A stretch of DNA of 64,000 nt from NCBI RefSeq assembly GCF_022699665.1, contig NZ_JALDNB010000014.1, positions 1 through 64,000 of the forward strand, read 5' to 3'. A program made the translations under genes and the position numbers. The notes under the pieces are model-generated. The model ran no database searches and was not told where the DNA came from. It saw only the letters and a program-made list of their open reading frames with translations. Numbering within the stretch: the first letter of the stretch is position 1; every line of letters starts with the position of its first letter. Below, in pieces: positions 7,273-16,080 of this stretch. Origin of the DNA: Chryseobacterium aahli (GTDB lineage: Bacteria; Bacteroidota; Bacteroidia; Flavobacteriales; Weeksellaceae).

Positions 7273-8535
7273 ATGAAAGACGAGTTAAAAGATACAAAAG
7301 ATTTTTTGCAGAACATAAGTGACCAAATACATTATTTTGTAAAGGATAATGTGTATTCAGACCTTGTTCTTACAATTCAAATTTTACTTAAGTTTGTGTT
7401 TTTGGCTGGGCTTATTTATATGCTGGATTTTGTTTTCAAGCTTATCGTCAATTTGATATTCAAAAAGTTTTTTGATAAAGAGAAATACCCGGTTTTTAAA
7501 TCAATTTATCAATCAAGAATTACAAACTCTATTGCTCATTTAACAGCTTTGAGTTTTGCGGGTTCGGCTCTTTTTTCTGTGTTTTACAGACATCCTAAAA
7601 GTTTTAATTTGTTGGAAATCATTGTCAATCTGGCAATTATCTTTGTAATCGCAGGAATGTTGTTTAGAGTATTAAATACATTCAGGAATTATTTTGTAAT
7701 AAAACAAGATTTTTATAAAATAATGGCTCTTAACGCTATTTCCGAATCGGTGAAGATTTTTGGTATTTTTATTCTGACGGTTATAGGAATTTGTACTGTA
7801 TTTGGTATTAAAGGTGCTACTGTTTTAGGAAGTTTGGGAGCAATCACCGCAGTTTTGGTTTTGGTTTTCAGAGATACTATTTTAGGTTTTGTCACAGGTC
7901 TTCACGTAGCAACATCACGTAGTCTGAAAGTAGGCGACTGGATCGGAATTCCAAAATACAGCATCGAAGGAAATATTTTGGAAATCAATTTGCTGACGAC
8001 GAAAATCACGAATTTTGATAAAACGATTTCATCAATTCCTACTTACGATTTATTGACGACAGAGATTAAAAATCTTCAGGTAATGTCGGAATCTAACACG
8101 AGAAGAATCAAAAAATCTATATTTTTTAATATCAATTCATTTAAATTTTTGAATAATGAAGAAATTGAAAAATTAAAAGATATTAATTTGATTGAGGATT
8201 ATTTGAATGAAAAAACTTCAGAAATTAATCTAGAAAAAGAAAAAATAGAGCACCGAGATAAAATTATCAACGGAAGACAGTTGACGAATATTGGTGTTTT
8301 TAGATATTACGCTCAGAAATATCTTGAAAACGATCCTGAAATTGATAAAGAGAGCCCGATCATGGTTCGTCAGCTTGAAATTACTACGCAAGGACTTCCT
8401 ATGGAGGTGTACTGTTTTGCAAACGATTCTAAATGGGAAAAATTTGAGCAGATTCAGGCAGATATTTTTGACCATCTTTTGGTTGCTTCCAAAGAATTTG
8501 ATTTGCAGATTATGCAGATAGGTCTACCGAAATAA
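7273..8535 (+). CDS. MscS-family mechanosensitive channel, YbdG-like
   Basis: A protein of 420 residues. The N-terminal half has four to five membrane helices. The pore helix and beta domain are clear: GIKGATVLGSLGAITAVLVL (Gly/Ala-rich TM3), FRDTILGFVTGL, then LKVGDWIGI and a strand pair ending in the TKI-IPTYDL segment. Size and the extended C-terminal domain fit the miniconductance YbdG-type branch. It would release solutes on osmotic downshift in the inner membrane. The ATG at 7273 is chosen because a -7 box ends 5 nt before it. The upstream in-frame ATGs at 7159 and 7216 fall upstream of this promoter. Confidence 0.9.
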   Translation: MKDELKDTKDFLQNISDQIHYFVKDNVYSDLVLTIQILLKFVFLAGLIYMLDFVFKLIVNLIFKKFFDKEKYPVFKSIYQSRITNSIAHLTALSFAGSALFSVFYRHPKSFNLLEIIVNLAIIFVIAGMLFRVLNTFRNYFVIKQDFYKIMALNAISESVKIFGIFILTVIGICTVFGIKGATVLGSLGAITAVLVLVFRDTILGFVTGLHVATSRSLKVGDWIGIPKYSIEGNILEINLLTTKITNFDKTISSIPTYDLLTTEIKNLQVMSESNTRRIKKSIFFNINSFKFLNNEEIEKLKDINLIEDYLNEKTSEINLEKEKIEHRDKIINGRQLTNIGVFRYYAQKYLENDPEIDKESPIMVRQLEITTQGLPMEVYCFANDSKWEKFEQIQADIFDHLLVASKEFDLQIMQIGLPK

Positions 8536-8571
8536 ATTCTAAATTGAGATTTGAAGTTGTTTTAAATAAAT

Positions 8572-9531
8572 ATGGTCACTCAGAATAAAGTCGAAATAGT
8601 AAACTGTATAATGCTTGTGTTATCAATCATTGCGGCTTGCTTTTTGCCGTTTGAGACTTTTTTATTTTCTTATGCCGTACTTGGACCTTTGCATTATCTT
8701 ACAGAATTGCAGTGGCTTAATAAGAAAGATTTCTTCATTCCCAAAACGAAAACTTTGATGTTTGTCATTCTTTCTACCTTGATTACAGTGCTTTTGTTTT
8801 TAAATTATTATATCTTTTTTATTCAGAAAACAGAAATTTTGGTGGGCGTGATTTTGTCGTCATTTTTTGCCCTTTGCTTTAGTTTTATTTTATTGGTGAA
8901 TTCAAATCGAGCCAGAATATTTATAGTAGGATTTATTTTGCTTTTGGGTATTTTATATTTTGTAAAACCTGTTTTAATCATCATGTTAGGTTTGTTTTTA
9001 CCAACAATTATACATGTCTATGTTTTTACTTTCTTTTTCATGATTGTAGGGTATATGAAATTTCCAAACAGATTTGCATTGATGGGTATTTTAATGCTTA
9101 TTTCAGTCCCATTACTTATTTATTTTTTTCCTTTAGAAAATTTGATTAAATCTAATTTTAGTTCACAAAAAATATATAATTCAACAGGTTTTAAAATAAT
9201 AAATGATTGGCTTGCACTCATATTTGGTGACAATAAAGAAGCTAACACAGTAATAATCTTTAAAGCTCAGATTTTCATCGCCTTTGCTTATACTTATCAT
9301 TATTTAAACTGGTTTTCTAAAACGTCAGTAATAGGATGGGCAAAAACTTTAGAACTTAAAAAAATGATTCTTGTTTTAGGAATCTGGATTTTATCTATAG
9401 CTTTGTACCTTTATAATTATCAAACAGGATTGATGGTTTTGTTTATTCTAAGTATGATACACGTCCTCGCAGAATTTCCACTCAATGTTTTATCCATCAA
9501 AACTATATTTCAAAAACTTATTAGTAAATGA
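8572..9531 (+). CDS. Polytopic membrane protein, unknown, coupled to pdxJ
   Basis: A protein of 319 residues with roughly nine to ten hydrophobic helices and very short loops. GPLHYLTELQWL near residue 40, PTIIHVYVFTFFF near 140 and YTYHYLNWFSKT near 245 place His residues in or next to helices, which could bind metal or heme. I do not recognise the family. A distant likeness to Brp/Blh-type membrane oxygenases is possible from the paired His pattern, but this is weak. It starts 36 nt after the MscS-like gene, and its stop overlaps the pdxJ start as ATGA, so translation is probably coupled. Confidence 0.7.
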   Translation: MVTQNKVEIVNCIMLVLSIIAACFLPFETFLFSYAVLGPLHYLTELQWLNKKDFFIPKTKTLMFVILSTLITVLLFLNYYIFFIQKTEILVGVILSSFFALCFSFILLVNSNRARIFIVGFILLLGILYFVKPVLIIMLGLFLPTIIHVYVFTFFFMIVGYMKFPNRFALMGILMLISVPLLIYFFPLENLIKSNFSSQKIYNSTGFKIINDWLALIFGDNKEANTVIIFKAQIFIAFAYTYHYLNWFSKTSVIGWAKTLELKKMILVLGIWILSIALYLYNYQTGLMVLFILSMIHVLAEFPLNVLSIKTIFQKLISK

Positions 9532-10247
9532 CTAAACTAAGCGTAAACATTAATAAAATTGCAACCATCAGAAACGCAAGAGGCGGAGAAACACCAAGCG
9601 TAACAGAAGCTGCAATAAAAATTCAGGAATTTGGTGCCCACGGAATTACCATTCATCCACGACCAGACGAGAGACATATTACAAGAAAAGATGTCTATGA
9701 TCTGAAACCTTTAGTGACGACAGAGTTTAATATTGAAGGAAATCCGCATAGAGATTTTATTGATATGGTTTTGGAGGTGAAACCTGAACAAGTGACGTTG
9801 GTTCCGGATGCTGACGACGCTATCACTTCAAATGCAGGTTGGGATACCAAAAAACATTTCGATTTTTTAAAGGAAATCATCGCAGAATTTAAAAATGCAG
9901 GAATCAGAACTTCTGTTTTCCTTGACCCAACACCTGAGTTGGTAGAATATGCAGCAAAAACCGGAGCAGACAGAATTGAACTGTACACCGAGGCTTATGC
10001 TAAAGATTATTTAAAAAACAAAGAACAGGCAATCAAACCTTATTACGATACAGCAGTTGTTGCCAATGAATTTGGTTTGGGAATCAATGCGGGGCACGAT
10101 TTAAGCTTAGAAAATTTAAAATATTTCGCAGACCATATCCCGAATTTATTGGAAGTTTCCATCGGTCATGCTTTAGTTTCTGAAGCCTTGTACATGGGAA
10201 TGGAAAACACAGTTCAGGCGTATTTGAAAAGATTGGCAAAATGGTAA
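9528..10247 (+). CDS. pdxJ: Pyridoxine 5'-phosphate synthase
   Basis: A protein of 239 residues. PdxJ condenses 1-deoxyxylulose 5-phosphate with 3-amino-2-oxopropyl phosphate to make pyridoxine 5'-phosphate, the last ring-forming step of the DXP-dependent vitamin B6 pathway. Typical blocks are LSVNINKIATIRNARGG, the phosphate-binding HPRPDERHI, VTLVPDADDAITS, and LGINAGHDLSLEN near the C-terminus. Full length compared with other PdxJ proteins (about 240). It overlaps the preceding membrane-protein gene by 4 nt. Confidence 0.98.
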   Translation: MTKLSVNINKIATIRNARGGETPSVTEAAIKIQEFGAHGITIHPRPDERHITRKDVYDLKPLVTTEFNIEGNPHRDFIDMVLEVKPEQVTLVPDADDAITSNAGWDTKKHFDFLKEIIAEFKNAGIRTSVFLDPTPELVEYAAKTGADRIELYTEAYAKDYLKNKEQAIKPYYDTAVVANEFGLGINAGHDLSLENLKYFADHIPNLLEVSIGHALVSEALYMGMENTVQAYLKRLAKW

Positions 10248-10250
10248 CAA

Positions 10251-10322
10251 TAGAAACTAGAAGTTAGATATTAGAAATTAGTAAAACAGTTTGAAATACT
10301 AATCTCTAACTTCTAGTTTCTA
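10251..10322. repeat. Intergenic palindromic repeat
   Basis: A perfect 17-bp inverted repeat, TAGAAACTAGAAGTTAG with CTAACTTCTAGTTTCTA, enclosing a second inner pairing ATTAGTA/TACTAAT. It fills the gap between pdxJ and the hydrolase. Similar TAGAA/TTAGA-rich repeats are common between genes in Chryseobacterium. It could fold as a long hairpin in the transcript and limit read-through. Confidence 0.7.
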
Positions 10323-10338
10323 AAATCTCAGAATAATT

Positions 10339-11127
10339 ATGGAAATTTTACACTCAAAAATATTTGGCGAAAATCTTTCGTCAACACCGCTTTTAGTATT
10401 TCACGGTTTATTTGGAATGCTTGATAATTGGGGAAGTTTCGGAAAAGAATTGGGTGAATTTTTGCCGGTTCATTTAATTGATTTACGAAATCACGGAAGA
10501 AGCTTTCATTCTGAAGAAATGTCTCATGATGATTTGGCAAACGATATTGCCAATTATATGAATCATTTCGGAATCGAGAAAGCTCACGTTTTAGGACATT
10601 CTTTAGGCGGAAAAGCTGTGATGCAGTTTGCATTGAATTATCCTGAAAAAGTTGAAAAATTAATCGTAGTAGATATTGCGCCAAAAGCATATCCGCCACA
10701 TCATCAGGGGATTATAAAAGCTCTTGAAACTGTTGATTTCGAAACGGTGAAATCAAGAAACGAGGTGGAAGCAGTTCTCACTCAGTATATTCCCGAGAAG
10801 TCTACGATTCAGTTTTTAACTAAAAATCTATATTGGGAAGAAACAGGAGATACCAAAAAGCTTAATTGGAGGTTTAATCTGAAAACGCTTTCCGAAAAAT
10901 ACAATCAGTTTGTTTCAAATGCTATTAAATTTGGCGTTTTTGAAGGCGAAACATTATTTATTGCAGGTGAAAAGTCAAACTATATTTTACCGCAGGACGC
11001 ATTCACAATCAAGCAGCAATTTCCGAAAGCTCAGATTGTAACTGTGAAAAATGCAGCACATTGGGTGCAGGCTGATAATCCGGTGGAATTCAGTGAAGTG
11101 GTAAGAAATTTTTTAGCATTAAATTAA
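10339..11127 (+). CDS. Alpha/beta hydrolase, YbfF-like esterase
   Basis: A protein of 262 residues with a complete alpha/beta hydrolase core. The oxyanion region is VFHGLFGMLDNW, the DLRNHGRS block follows strand 4, and the nucleophile elbow is GHSLGG with Ser88. The C-terminal His is in AAHWVQADNP. The HGLFG..NW and DLRNHG signatures are those of the YbfF/ABHD11 esterase group. The natural substrate is an ester or thioester that cannot be named from sequence. A palindromic repeat separates it from pdxJ. Confidence 0.9.
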   Translation: MEILHSKIFGENLSSTPLLVFHGLFGMLDNWGSFGKELGEFLPVHLIDLRNHGRSFHSEEMSHDDLANDIANYMNHFGIEKAHVLGHSLGGKAVMQFALNYPEKVEKLIVVDIAPKAYPPHHQGIIKALETVDFETVKSRNEVEAVLTQYIPEKSTIQFLTKNLYWEETGDTKKLNWRFNLKTLSEKYNQFVSNAIKFGVFEGETLFIAGEKSNYILPQDAFTIKQQFPKAQIVTVKNAAHWVQADNPVEFSEVVRNFLALN

Positions 11128-11139
11128 TCTATAATTTAA

Positions 11140-11330
11140 ATGAACATCTGAGTGAAATTAAAACTTTGTGTTCTTTGCTAAGTGGAACGCCTTTGCAAAT
11201 CTTAAAAACAGTTAGTAGTTAAAAAATCTTTGCGAACTTGCGTTAAAATTAATTAATCATCTCATACAAATTCAATCAAATAACCACATAAAATTTGCAA
11301 ATTTGCAGGAATTTGTAATTCACTAATCAA
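11140..11330. repeat. Gene-free spacer with a degenerate repeat of CTTTGC/TTTGCGAACTTGCG type
   Basis: The spacer has no open frame of note. It contains CTTTGTGTTCTTTGC and AATCTTTGCGAACTTGCG, part of a repeat commonly seen between genes in this group, and AAATTTGCAAATTTGCAGG further on. No clear terminator or promoter was found. Confidence 0.35.
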
Positions 11331-11345
11331 GCAGGAAATAAATTC

Positions 11346-12362
11346 ATGGTTTTTGTAACAGGAGCAACAGGAATTTTAGGCAGAATCATCGTTTTGGAAC
11401 TTTTGAAAAGAGGTAAAAACGTTCGTGCTGCAAAAAGGCCTGCAAGTGATATTGACGAAGTAAGACATTCTTACAAGTTTTATACTGAACATTCGGAAAT
11501 TTTTTTTAATGAAATTGAATGGGTGAATGTTGATTTTGACGATATCCATTCTCTACAAAACGCTTTGAACGGAGTTACCGAAGTTTATCATTGTGCTGCA
11601 AAAGTGAGTTTTCATCCGAAAGATGAGAAAGAAATGTATCATACCAACATAAAAGGTACAGAAAACCTTTTGTTTGCCTGCGAAGGCTCAAGTGTTCAGA
11701 AATTTCTTCATGTAAGTTCGATTGCCGTTTTAGACAGTTTTAATGAAAAAGGAGAATTAGATGAAGAATCAGATTTTAATCCTAAAATTGAACATTCTGC
11801 TTATGCAATTACAAAACATCTTTCTGAAATGGAAGTTTGGAGAGCTTCTGCAGAAGGTTTGAATACCATCATCATCAATCCCGGAATGATTGTCGGAACC
11901 GGAAATTGGGGTAAAAGCAGTGGTGATATTTTTCCGACTTTTGAAAAAAATAGTTTTACATTTTCAGGAAACTCAGCGTATGTTGATGTGCGTGATGTCG
12001 CAAAAATTGCAGTTGATTTGATGGAGAAAGATCAATTCGGAGAACGATTTATTATCATTTCCGAAAGCAAAAAATATGCAGAAATCGGAAACCAAATCAG
12101 AAGAAAATTAGGTTTGAAAGATGCGAGCATTCTTTCAAAAGGAATTCTTAATACCGGAAGATGGCTCAATGCCTTTTTTGGCTGGTTGATTCCTCAACTG
12201 AAAATGGCAACCAAAACCAATATCGAATCGGTAACTTCTACAAGTATCATTTCAAACCAAAAAGTGAAAGAAGGTTTAAATTTTGAATTTATTCCGGTGC
12301 AGGAAAGTGTAGATTTCCATCTCAATAATTATATTAATGACAAAAAGCTGAACAAATTATAA
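11346..12362 (+). CDS. NAD-dependent epimerase/dehydratase (extended SDR)
   Basis: A protein of 338 residues. The dinucleotide-binding motif TGATGILG is at residues 5-12. The catalytic region has HVSSIAVLD (Ser124/125) and YAITK (Tyr153, Lys157), the extended-SDR Tyr-x3-Lys pair. IINPGMIVGTGNWG is the usual C-terminal substrate-domain strand. Closest in style to dihydroflavonol-4-reductase-like SDRs. The stop overlaps the acyl-CoA ligase start by one base (TAATG), so the two probably act together, perhaps on a fatty-acyl or polyketide intermediate; this is inference. Confidence 0.88.
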   Translation: MVFVTGATGILGRIIVLELLKRGKNVRAAKRPASDIDEVRHSYKFYTEHSEIFFNEIEWVNVDFDDIHSLQNALNGVTEVYHCAAKVSFHPKDEKEMYHTNIKGTENLLFACEGSSVQKFLHVSSIAVLDSFNEKGELDEESDFNPKIEHSAYAITKHLSEMEVWRASAEGLNTIIINPGMIVGTGNWGKSSGDIFPTFEKNSFTFSGNSAYVDVRDVAKIAVDLMEKDQFGERFIIISESKKYAEIGNQIRRKLGLKDASILSKGILNTGRWLNAFFGWLIPQLKMATKTNIESVTSTSIISNQKVKEGLNFEFIPVQESVDFHLNNYINDKKLNKL

Positions 12363-14122
12363 TGAATCTTGCAGAGGCAATTATCAGTAAAAATGCTGAA
12401 AAACATCCGTATAAATCAGCTGTTGGTTTTAAAAAAAAAGAAGGATGGAAAGAATTGAGCTGGAAAAAATTCAGCGAAATTATTTATAAAACCGCAAACG
12501 CTTTAAAAAGCAACGGAGTAGAAGAAAACGACAAAGTAGCCATCTACGCAGACAACTCTGCAGAATGGTTTATTTTTGATCTGGCAGCAATGTCAATCGG
12601 AGCGATTACGGTTCCTATTTATTCTACCAACAACGCTGAACAGGCAGAATATATCATCAAAGATTCTCAGGCAAAAATTATTTTAGTCGGAAATCAGAAG
12701 CAGTACGATGCGTCTTTTGAAATTGTTCAAAATGAAAACAGCCTTCAAACCATTATTGTATCTAAAAAAGCAGTTTGGGTAAAAAAAGAAAACACTTTCT
12801 ATCTTGAAGATTTTATTGCTAAATCTTCCCCAAAATTAGAGATTATCAAAAAGGAATTTGATGACCTTGCGACGATTATTTATACCTCAGGAACTACCGG
12901 AACGCCAAAAGGTGTCATGCTGACCCACGGGAATTTCATTAAATCTTTTGATGCACATTTTGAGTTTTTTAAATTTAAAAATTTCGAAGAAGAACTCTCA
13001 TTAGCGTTTTTACCGTTGACTCACGTTTTCGAAAGATGCTGGAGTTTATTGTGTCTATATGGGGGTGCAAGAGTGTATTTTCTTGAAGATCCGAAAGATA
13101 TTGCCCAGGCATTGGTCGAGGTAAAACCTACGATGATGTGCGCTGTACCAAGGTTTTTCCAAAAAGTGTATGCAGGAGTTTTAGAAAAAGCCAAAGAAGG
13201 TTCATCATTTAAATTAAAAATCTTCGACTGGGCTATTGAAGTAGGAAAGCAAACCGCAGAATTGAAAAGAGTAGAAAAACCAGTTTCTTTTGGATTGATG
13301 CTAAAACATTCAGTGGCGAATGCTTTAGTTTTCAATAAAGTGAAACAAAAAATGGGTGGAAGACTTTGGTTTATGCCTTGCGGTGGTGCTTCTGTTTCAC
13401 CTGATGTGACCCAATTGTTTGAAGCAATGGGACTACATATCACTGTTGGTTATGGTCTTACCGAAACTACTGCGACTTTGACAGCGTTTCCATTTACTCA
13501 TTTTGAGCATGGAAGTTGCGGAAAACCTTTACCCGGCGTTGAAATTAGAATTGGTGAAAATGACGAAATTCAGGCAAAAGGAAATGGCGTAATGAAAGGC
13601 TATTACCAAAAACCTGAAGAGACGGAAAAAGTTTTCACACAAGACGGTTGGTTCAAAACCGGTGATGCCGGAAAGTTTGATGAAAACGGAAATCTCTTCA
13701 TCACAGACCGTATCAAAGATTTAATGAAGACTTCCAACGGAAAATATATTGCACCACAGCAGATTGAAAATATTCTGACGAATAATAATTTTATCAGTCA
13801 GATTGTTTTGATTGCCGAAGGACGACAGTTTGTTTCAGCATTGATTGTTCCGAATTTTGAATTTTTAGAAGATTATGCGAAGAAAAATAATTTTTCGTTC
13901 AGTAATCGTGAAGAATTGGTACAAAAGAAAGAAGTAAATGATCTATATAAGGATAAAATAAAAGAATTGCAGCACGAACTTTCAGATTATGAAAAGGTGA
14001 AAAAGTTTACTTTAATGCCTTCTGAATTTGAAATCAGCAGCGGAGAAATCACCCCGACGTTGAAAGTAAAAAGAGCAGTAGTTTTGAAAAAATATGCTGA
14101 GATTATTGAAAAAATGTATTAG
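12362..14122 (+). CDS. Long-chain fatty acid--CoA ligase (AMP-forming)
   Basis: A protein of 586 residues of the ANL superfamily. It activates a fatty acid with ATP to acyl-AMP and then acyl-CoA. The P-loop YTSGTTGTPKG is at about 174-184, the acyl/AMP motif VGYGLTETTA is near residue 361, and the hinge region is WFKTGDAGKFDENGNLFITDR-KDLMKTSNGKYI. Length fits the FadD15-like long-chain ligases of Bacteroidota. It is translationally joined to the upstream SDR. Confidence 0.93.
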   Translation: MNLAEAIISKNAEKHPYKSAVGFKKKEGWKELSWKKFSEIIYKTANALKSNGVEENDKVAIYADNSAEWFIFDLAAMSIGAITVPIYSTNNAEQAEYIIKDSQAKIILVGNQKQYDASFEIVQNENSLQTIIVSKKAVWVKKENTFYLEDFIAKSSPKLEIIKKEFDDLATIIYTSGTTGTPKGVMLTHGNFIKSFDAHFEFFKFKNFEEELSLAFLPLTHVFERCWSLLCLYGGARVYFLEDPKDIAQALVEVKPTMMCAVPRFFQKVYAGVLEKAKEGSSFKLKIFDWAIEVGKQTAELKRVEKPVSFGLMLKHSVANALVFNKVKQKMGGRLWFMPCGGASVSPDVTQLFEAMGLHITVGYGLTETTATLTAFPFTHFEHGSCGKPLPGVEIRIGENDEIQAKGNGVMKGYYQKPEETEKVFTQDGWFKTGDAGKFDENGNLFITDRIKDLMKTSNGKYIAPQQIENILTNNNFISQIVLIAEGRQFVSALIVPNFEFLEDYAKKNNFSFSNREELVQKKEVNDLYKDKIKELQHELSDYEKVKKFTLMPSEFEISSGEITPTLKVKRAVVLKKYAEIIEKMY

Positions 14123-14158
14123 ATTATTGATATTAATTTTCATTTAAATTAAAATTTT

Positions 14159-14869
14159 ATGATGGAAAAAATTATTCCGGATTTATTAACCTATTTTCCT
14201 GTTCTAAGTCTTATCGTTATTATTTTTTATCTTTATTTTTCGGATAAAATTTCAAAAGATAAAGTGAATTCTTATTTATTGATAGGGCTTGTTTTTACTA
14301 TTTTAAGCCATATATTACAATATTATGTAAATAAACGTTTAGCAGCGGATTATAATGCTTCATCAGAAATTATGAAATGGTATTCTCTAATCAGTTTGAT
14401 TGGAGGTTTTGGTTATAAGCTTATTTTCTATGGTATAATCGTTTATTTGCTGAAATTTGAGATTCTTAAAAATGAAATAAAAAGAGAAAATATTTTTCTT
14501 CTCATTGTATATTCTATTTTAAGTTTTGGACTTTTTGTTCCATATTGGTTTATTAAAAAAGATATTAAATTTAATGCAAAACTTAATGTATGGATTATTC
14601 TGTTAATATTTTTCCTTTCGTGTATTCATGTAGGTTTAATTGATGTATTTAGCCCTTCTTCTAGCGCAAATAAGGTTGTTTTAATGATTTTGTATTGGGT
14701 GGGGCAAGTTGGTTATTCTATATGTTTCTTAGTTTGTATTTTTTCTCTCCGAAAACAGATTATGGAAAAATTCAAAGGAATAGATATCAATTCAGTTTGG
14801 ACATTTTTTATAGGAATATGGCATGTTCAATTTTCACTGAATCAATATATTAAAAAGCACGAAAAATAA
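14159..14869 (+). CDS. Integral membrane protein, unknown
   Basis: A protein of 236 residues with six or seven predicted helices, many aromatic residues and no recognised family motif. Lys/Glu clusters between helices suggest short cytosolic loops. It lies 36 nt after the acyl-CoA ligase and its stop is 2 nt before the diphosphomevalonate decarboxylase gene, so it is probably part of the same transcript. Codon use is more AT-rich than the ligase, which often marks poorly conserved genes. No function can be proposed. Confidence 0.7.
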   Translation: MMEKIIPDLLTYFPVLSLIVIIFYLYFSDKISKDKVNSYLLIGLVFTILSHILQYYVNKRLAADYNASSEIMKWYSLISLIGGFGYKLIFYGIIVYLLKFEILKNEIKRENIFLLIVYSILSFGLFVPYWFIKKDIKFNAKLNVWIILLIFFLSCIHVGLIDVFSPSSSANKVVLMILYWVGQVGYSICFLVCIFSLRKQIMEKFKGIDINSVWTFFIGIWHVQFSLNQYIKKHEK

Positions 14870-14871
14870 TT

Positions 14872-15924
14872 ATGGAAAACTTTTTAGGAAAAGAAAATTT
14901 TGATATACAATCTACAACAGTTTCAGAAAGCTGCCCGTCAAATATTGCCTTAATCAAATATTGGGGGAAATACAAAGATCAGGTTCCTGCAAATCCCAGC
15001 ATCAGCTATACTTTAAATCATTGTAAAACAAATACCACAATAGAATTTCTGGCTGATGAATCTTTTTCAGTTCAGACTTTTTTGTTGGGAAATGAAGAAG
15101 TGAAATTTGCTGAGAAAATCGAAAAATATTTTAAAAATATCGAGAAATATCTTCCCTGGATTTTAAAAGGAAAATACATCATCAATACGGAAAATACATT
15201 TCCTCACAGCTCGGGAATTGCGAGTTCGGCTTCAGGTTTTGGGGCAATTGCCAAATGTCTGATGAAATTAGATGAAGTTTTTTCAGGAAAAAATTCTGAC
15301 GAAGAATCTCTACGGAAAGCATCGTTTTTAGCCAGATTAGGAAGCGGAAGCGCATGCAGAAGCCTCTACAACGGATTGGTTGTTTGGGGTGAAAGTGATG
15401 TGGTTGAGGGAAGTTCAGATTTGTTTGCTGTTAAATATTCTGACGATGAAATTCATCCAGTTTTTAAAGATTTTAATGATTGGGTTTTACTGATTCATGA
15501 AGGTGTAAAAAGTGTTTCCTCGACCGTCGGTCACGGTTTGATGAATACCAATCCTTACGCAGAAAGAAGGTTTCAGGAAGCAAGAGAAAACTTCATTCCG
15601 ATGAAAGAAATTCTGAAAAATGGTGACATGAATGCTTTCATTAAATTGGTTGAGCACGAAGCTTTAACGCTTCACGCAATGATGATGATAAGCGATCCTG
15701 CTTTTATTTTGATGAAAACCGGAACTTTAGAAGTCATCAATAAAATCTGGGATTTCAGGAGGGAAACAGAATTGCCATTATTTTTTACCTTAGATGCCGG
15801 AGCAAATGTTCATCTTTTATTTCCAAATGATGGCTCAGAAGAAAAGATAAAAACTTTTATTGAGGCTGAATTGCTGCAGCACACTCAGAAAAATGGCGTG
15901 GTGAAGGATGTGATGAAGTTTTAA
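14872..15924 (+). CDS. mvaD: Diphosphomevalonate decarboxylase
   Basis: A protein of 350 residues of the GHMP kinase family. It makes isopentenyl diphosphate from mevalonate 5-diphosphate in the mevalonate pathway. SCPSNIALIKYWGKYKD and PANPSISYTL form the N-terminal substrate region with the conserved Lys-Tyr-Trp-Gly. The ATP-binding loop is PHSSGIASSASGFGA, and the C-terminal TLDAGANVHLL carries the catalytic Asp. Residues 165-170 (GSGSACRS) match the family. It is the last gene of the run and is followed by a strong terminator. Confidence 0.95.
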   Translation: MENFLGKENFDIQSTTVSESCPSNIALIKYWGKYKDQVPANPSISYTLNHCKTNTTIEFLADESFSVQTFLLGNEEVKFAEKIEKYFKNIEKYLPWILKGKYIINTENTFPHSSGIASSASGFGAIAKCLMKLDEVFSGKNSDEESLRKASFLARLGSGSACRSLYNGLVVWGESDVVEGSSDLFAVKYSDDEIHPVFKDFNDWVLLIHEGVKSVSSTVGHGLMNTNPYAERRFQEARENFIPMKEILKNGDMNAFIKLVEHEALTLHAMMMISDPAFILMKTGTLEVINKIWDFRRETELPLFFTLDAGANVHLLFPNDGSEEKIKTFIEAELLQHTQKNGVVKDVMKF

Positions 15925-15943
15925 TAGAAATAATATCAATAAG

Positions 15944-15966
15944 AGCGGACTTTAGTCCGCTTTTTT
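15944..15966 (+). terminator. Rho-independent terminator after mvaD
   Basis: A 7-bp GC-rich stem, AGCGGAC/GTCCGCT, with loop TTTA and six Ts directly after it. It lies 20 nt past the mvaD stop codon. Confidence 0.9.
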
Positions 15967-16002
15967 ATGTAGTGAATATTATGGCTTTAGCCAAAACGTA
16001 TA

Positions 16003-16062
16003 ACAAACCACCCCGTCAAAAATTTTATCGAATTTTAGCCACCCCTCCAAAGGAGGGGAATT
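16003..16062. repeat. CCACCCCGTC...CCCCTCC-AAA-GGAGGGG repeat element
   Basis: Contains the 7-bp hairpin CCCCTCC-AAA-GGAGGGG after an AACCACCCCGTCAAAAATTTT lead. This unit is a familiar dispersed intergenic element in Flavobacteriia. Only one copy occurs in this window. It lies between two converging genes. Confidence 0.5.
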
Positions 16063-16080
16063 AAAAAAGAGTAAAAGAAA

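Noticed and set aside
13021..13443. 140-codon minus-strand frame inside the acyl-CoA ligase gene
   Set aside because: A frame shadow of a strongly conserved ANL enzyme.
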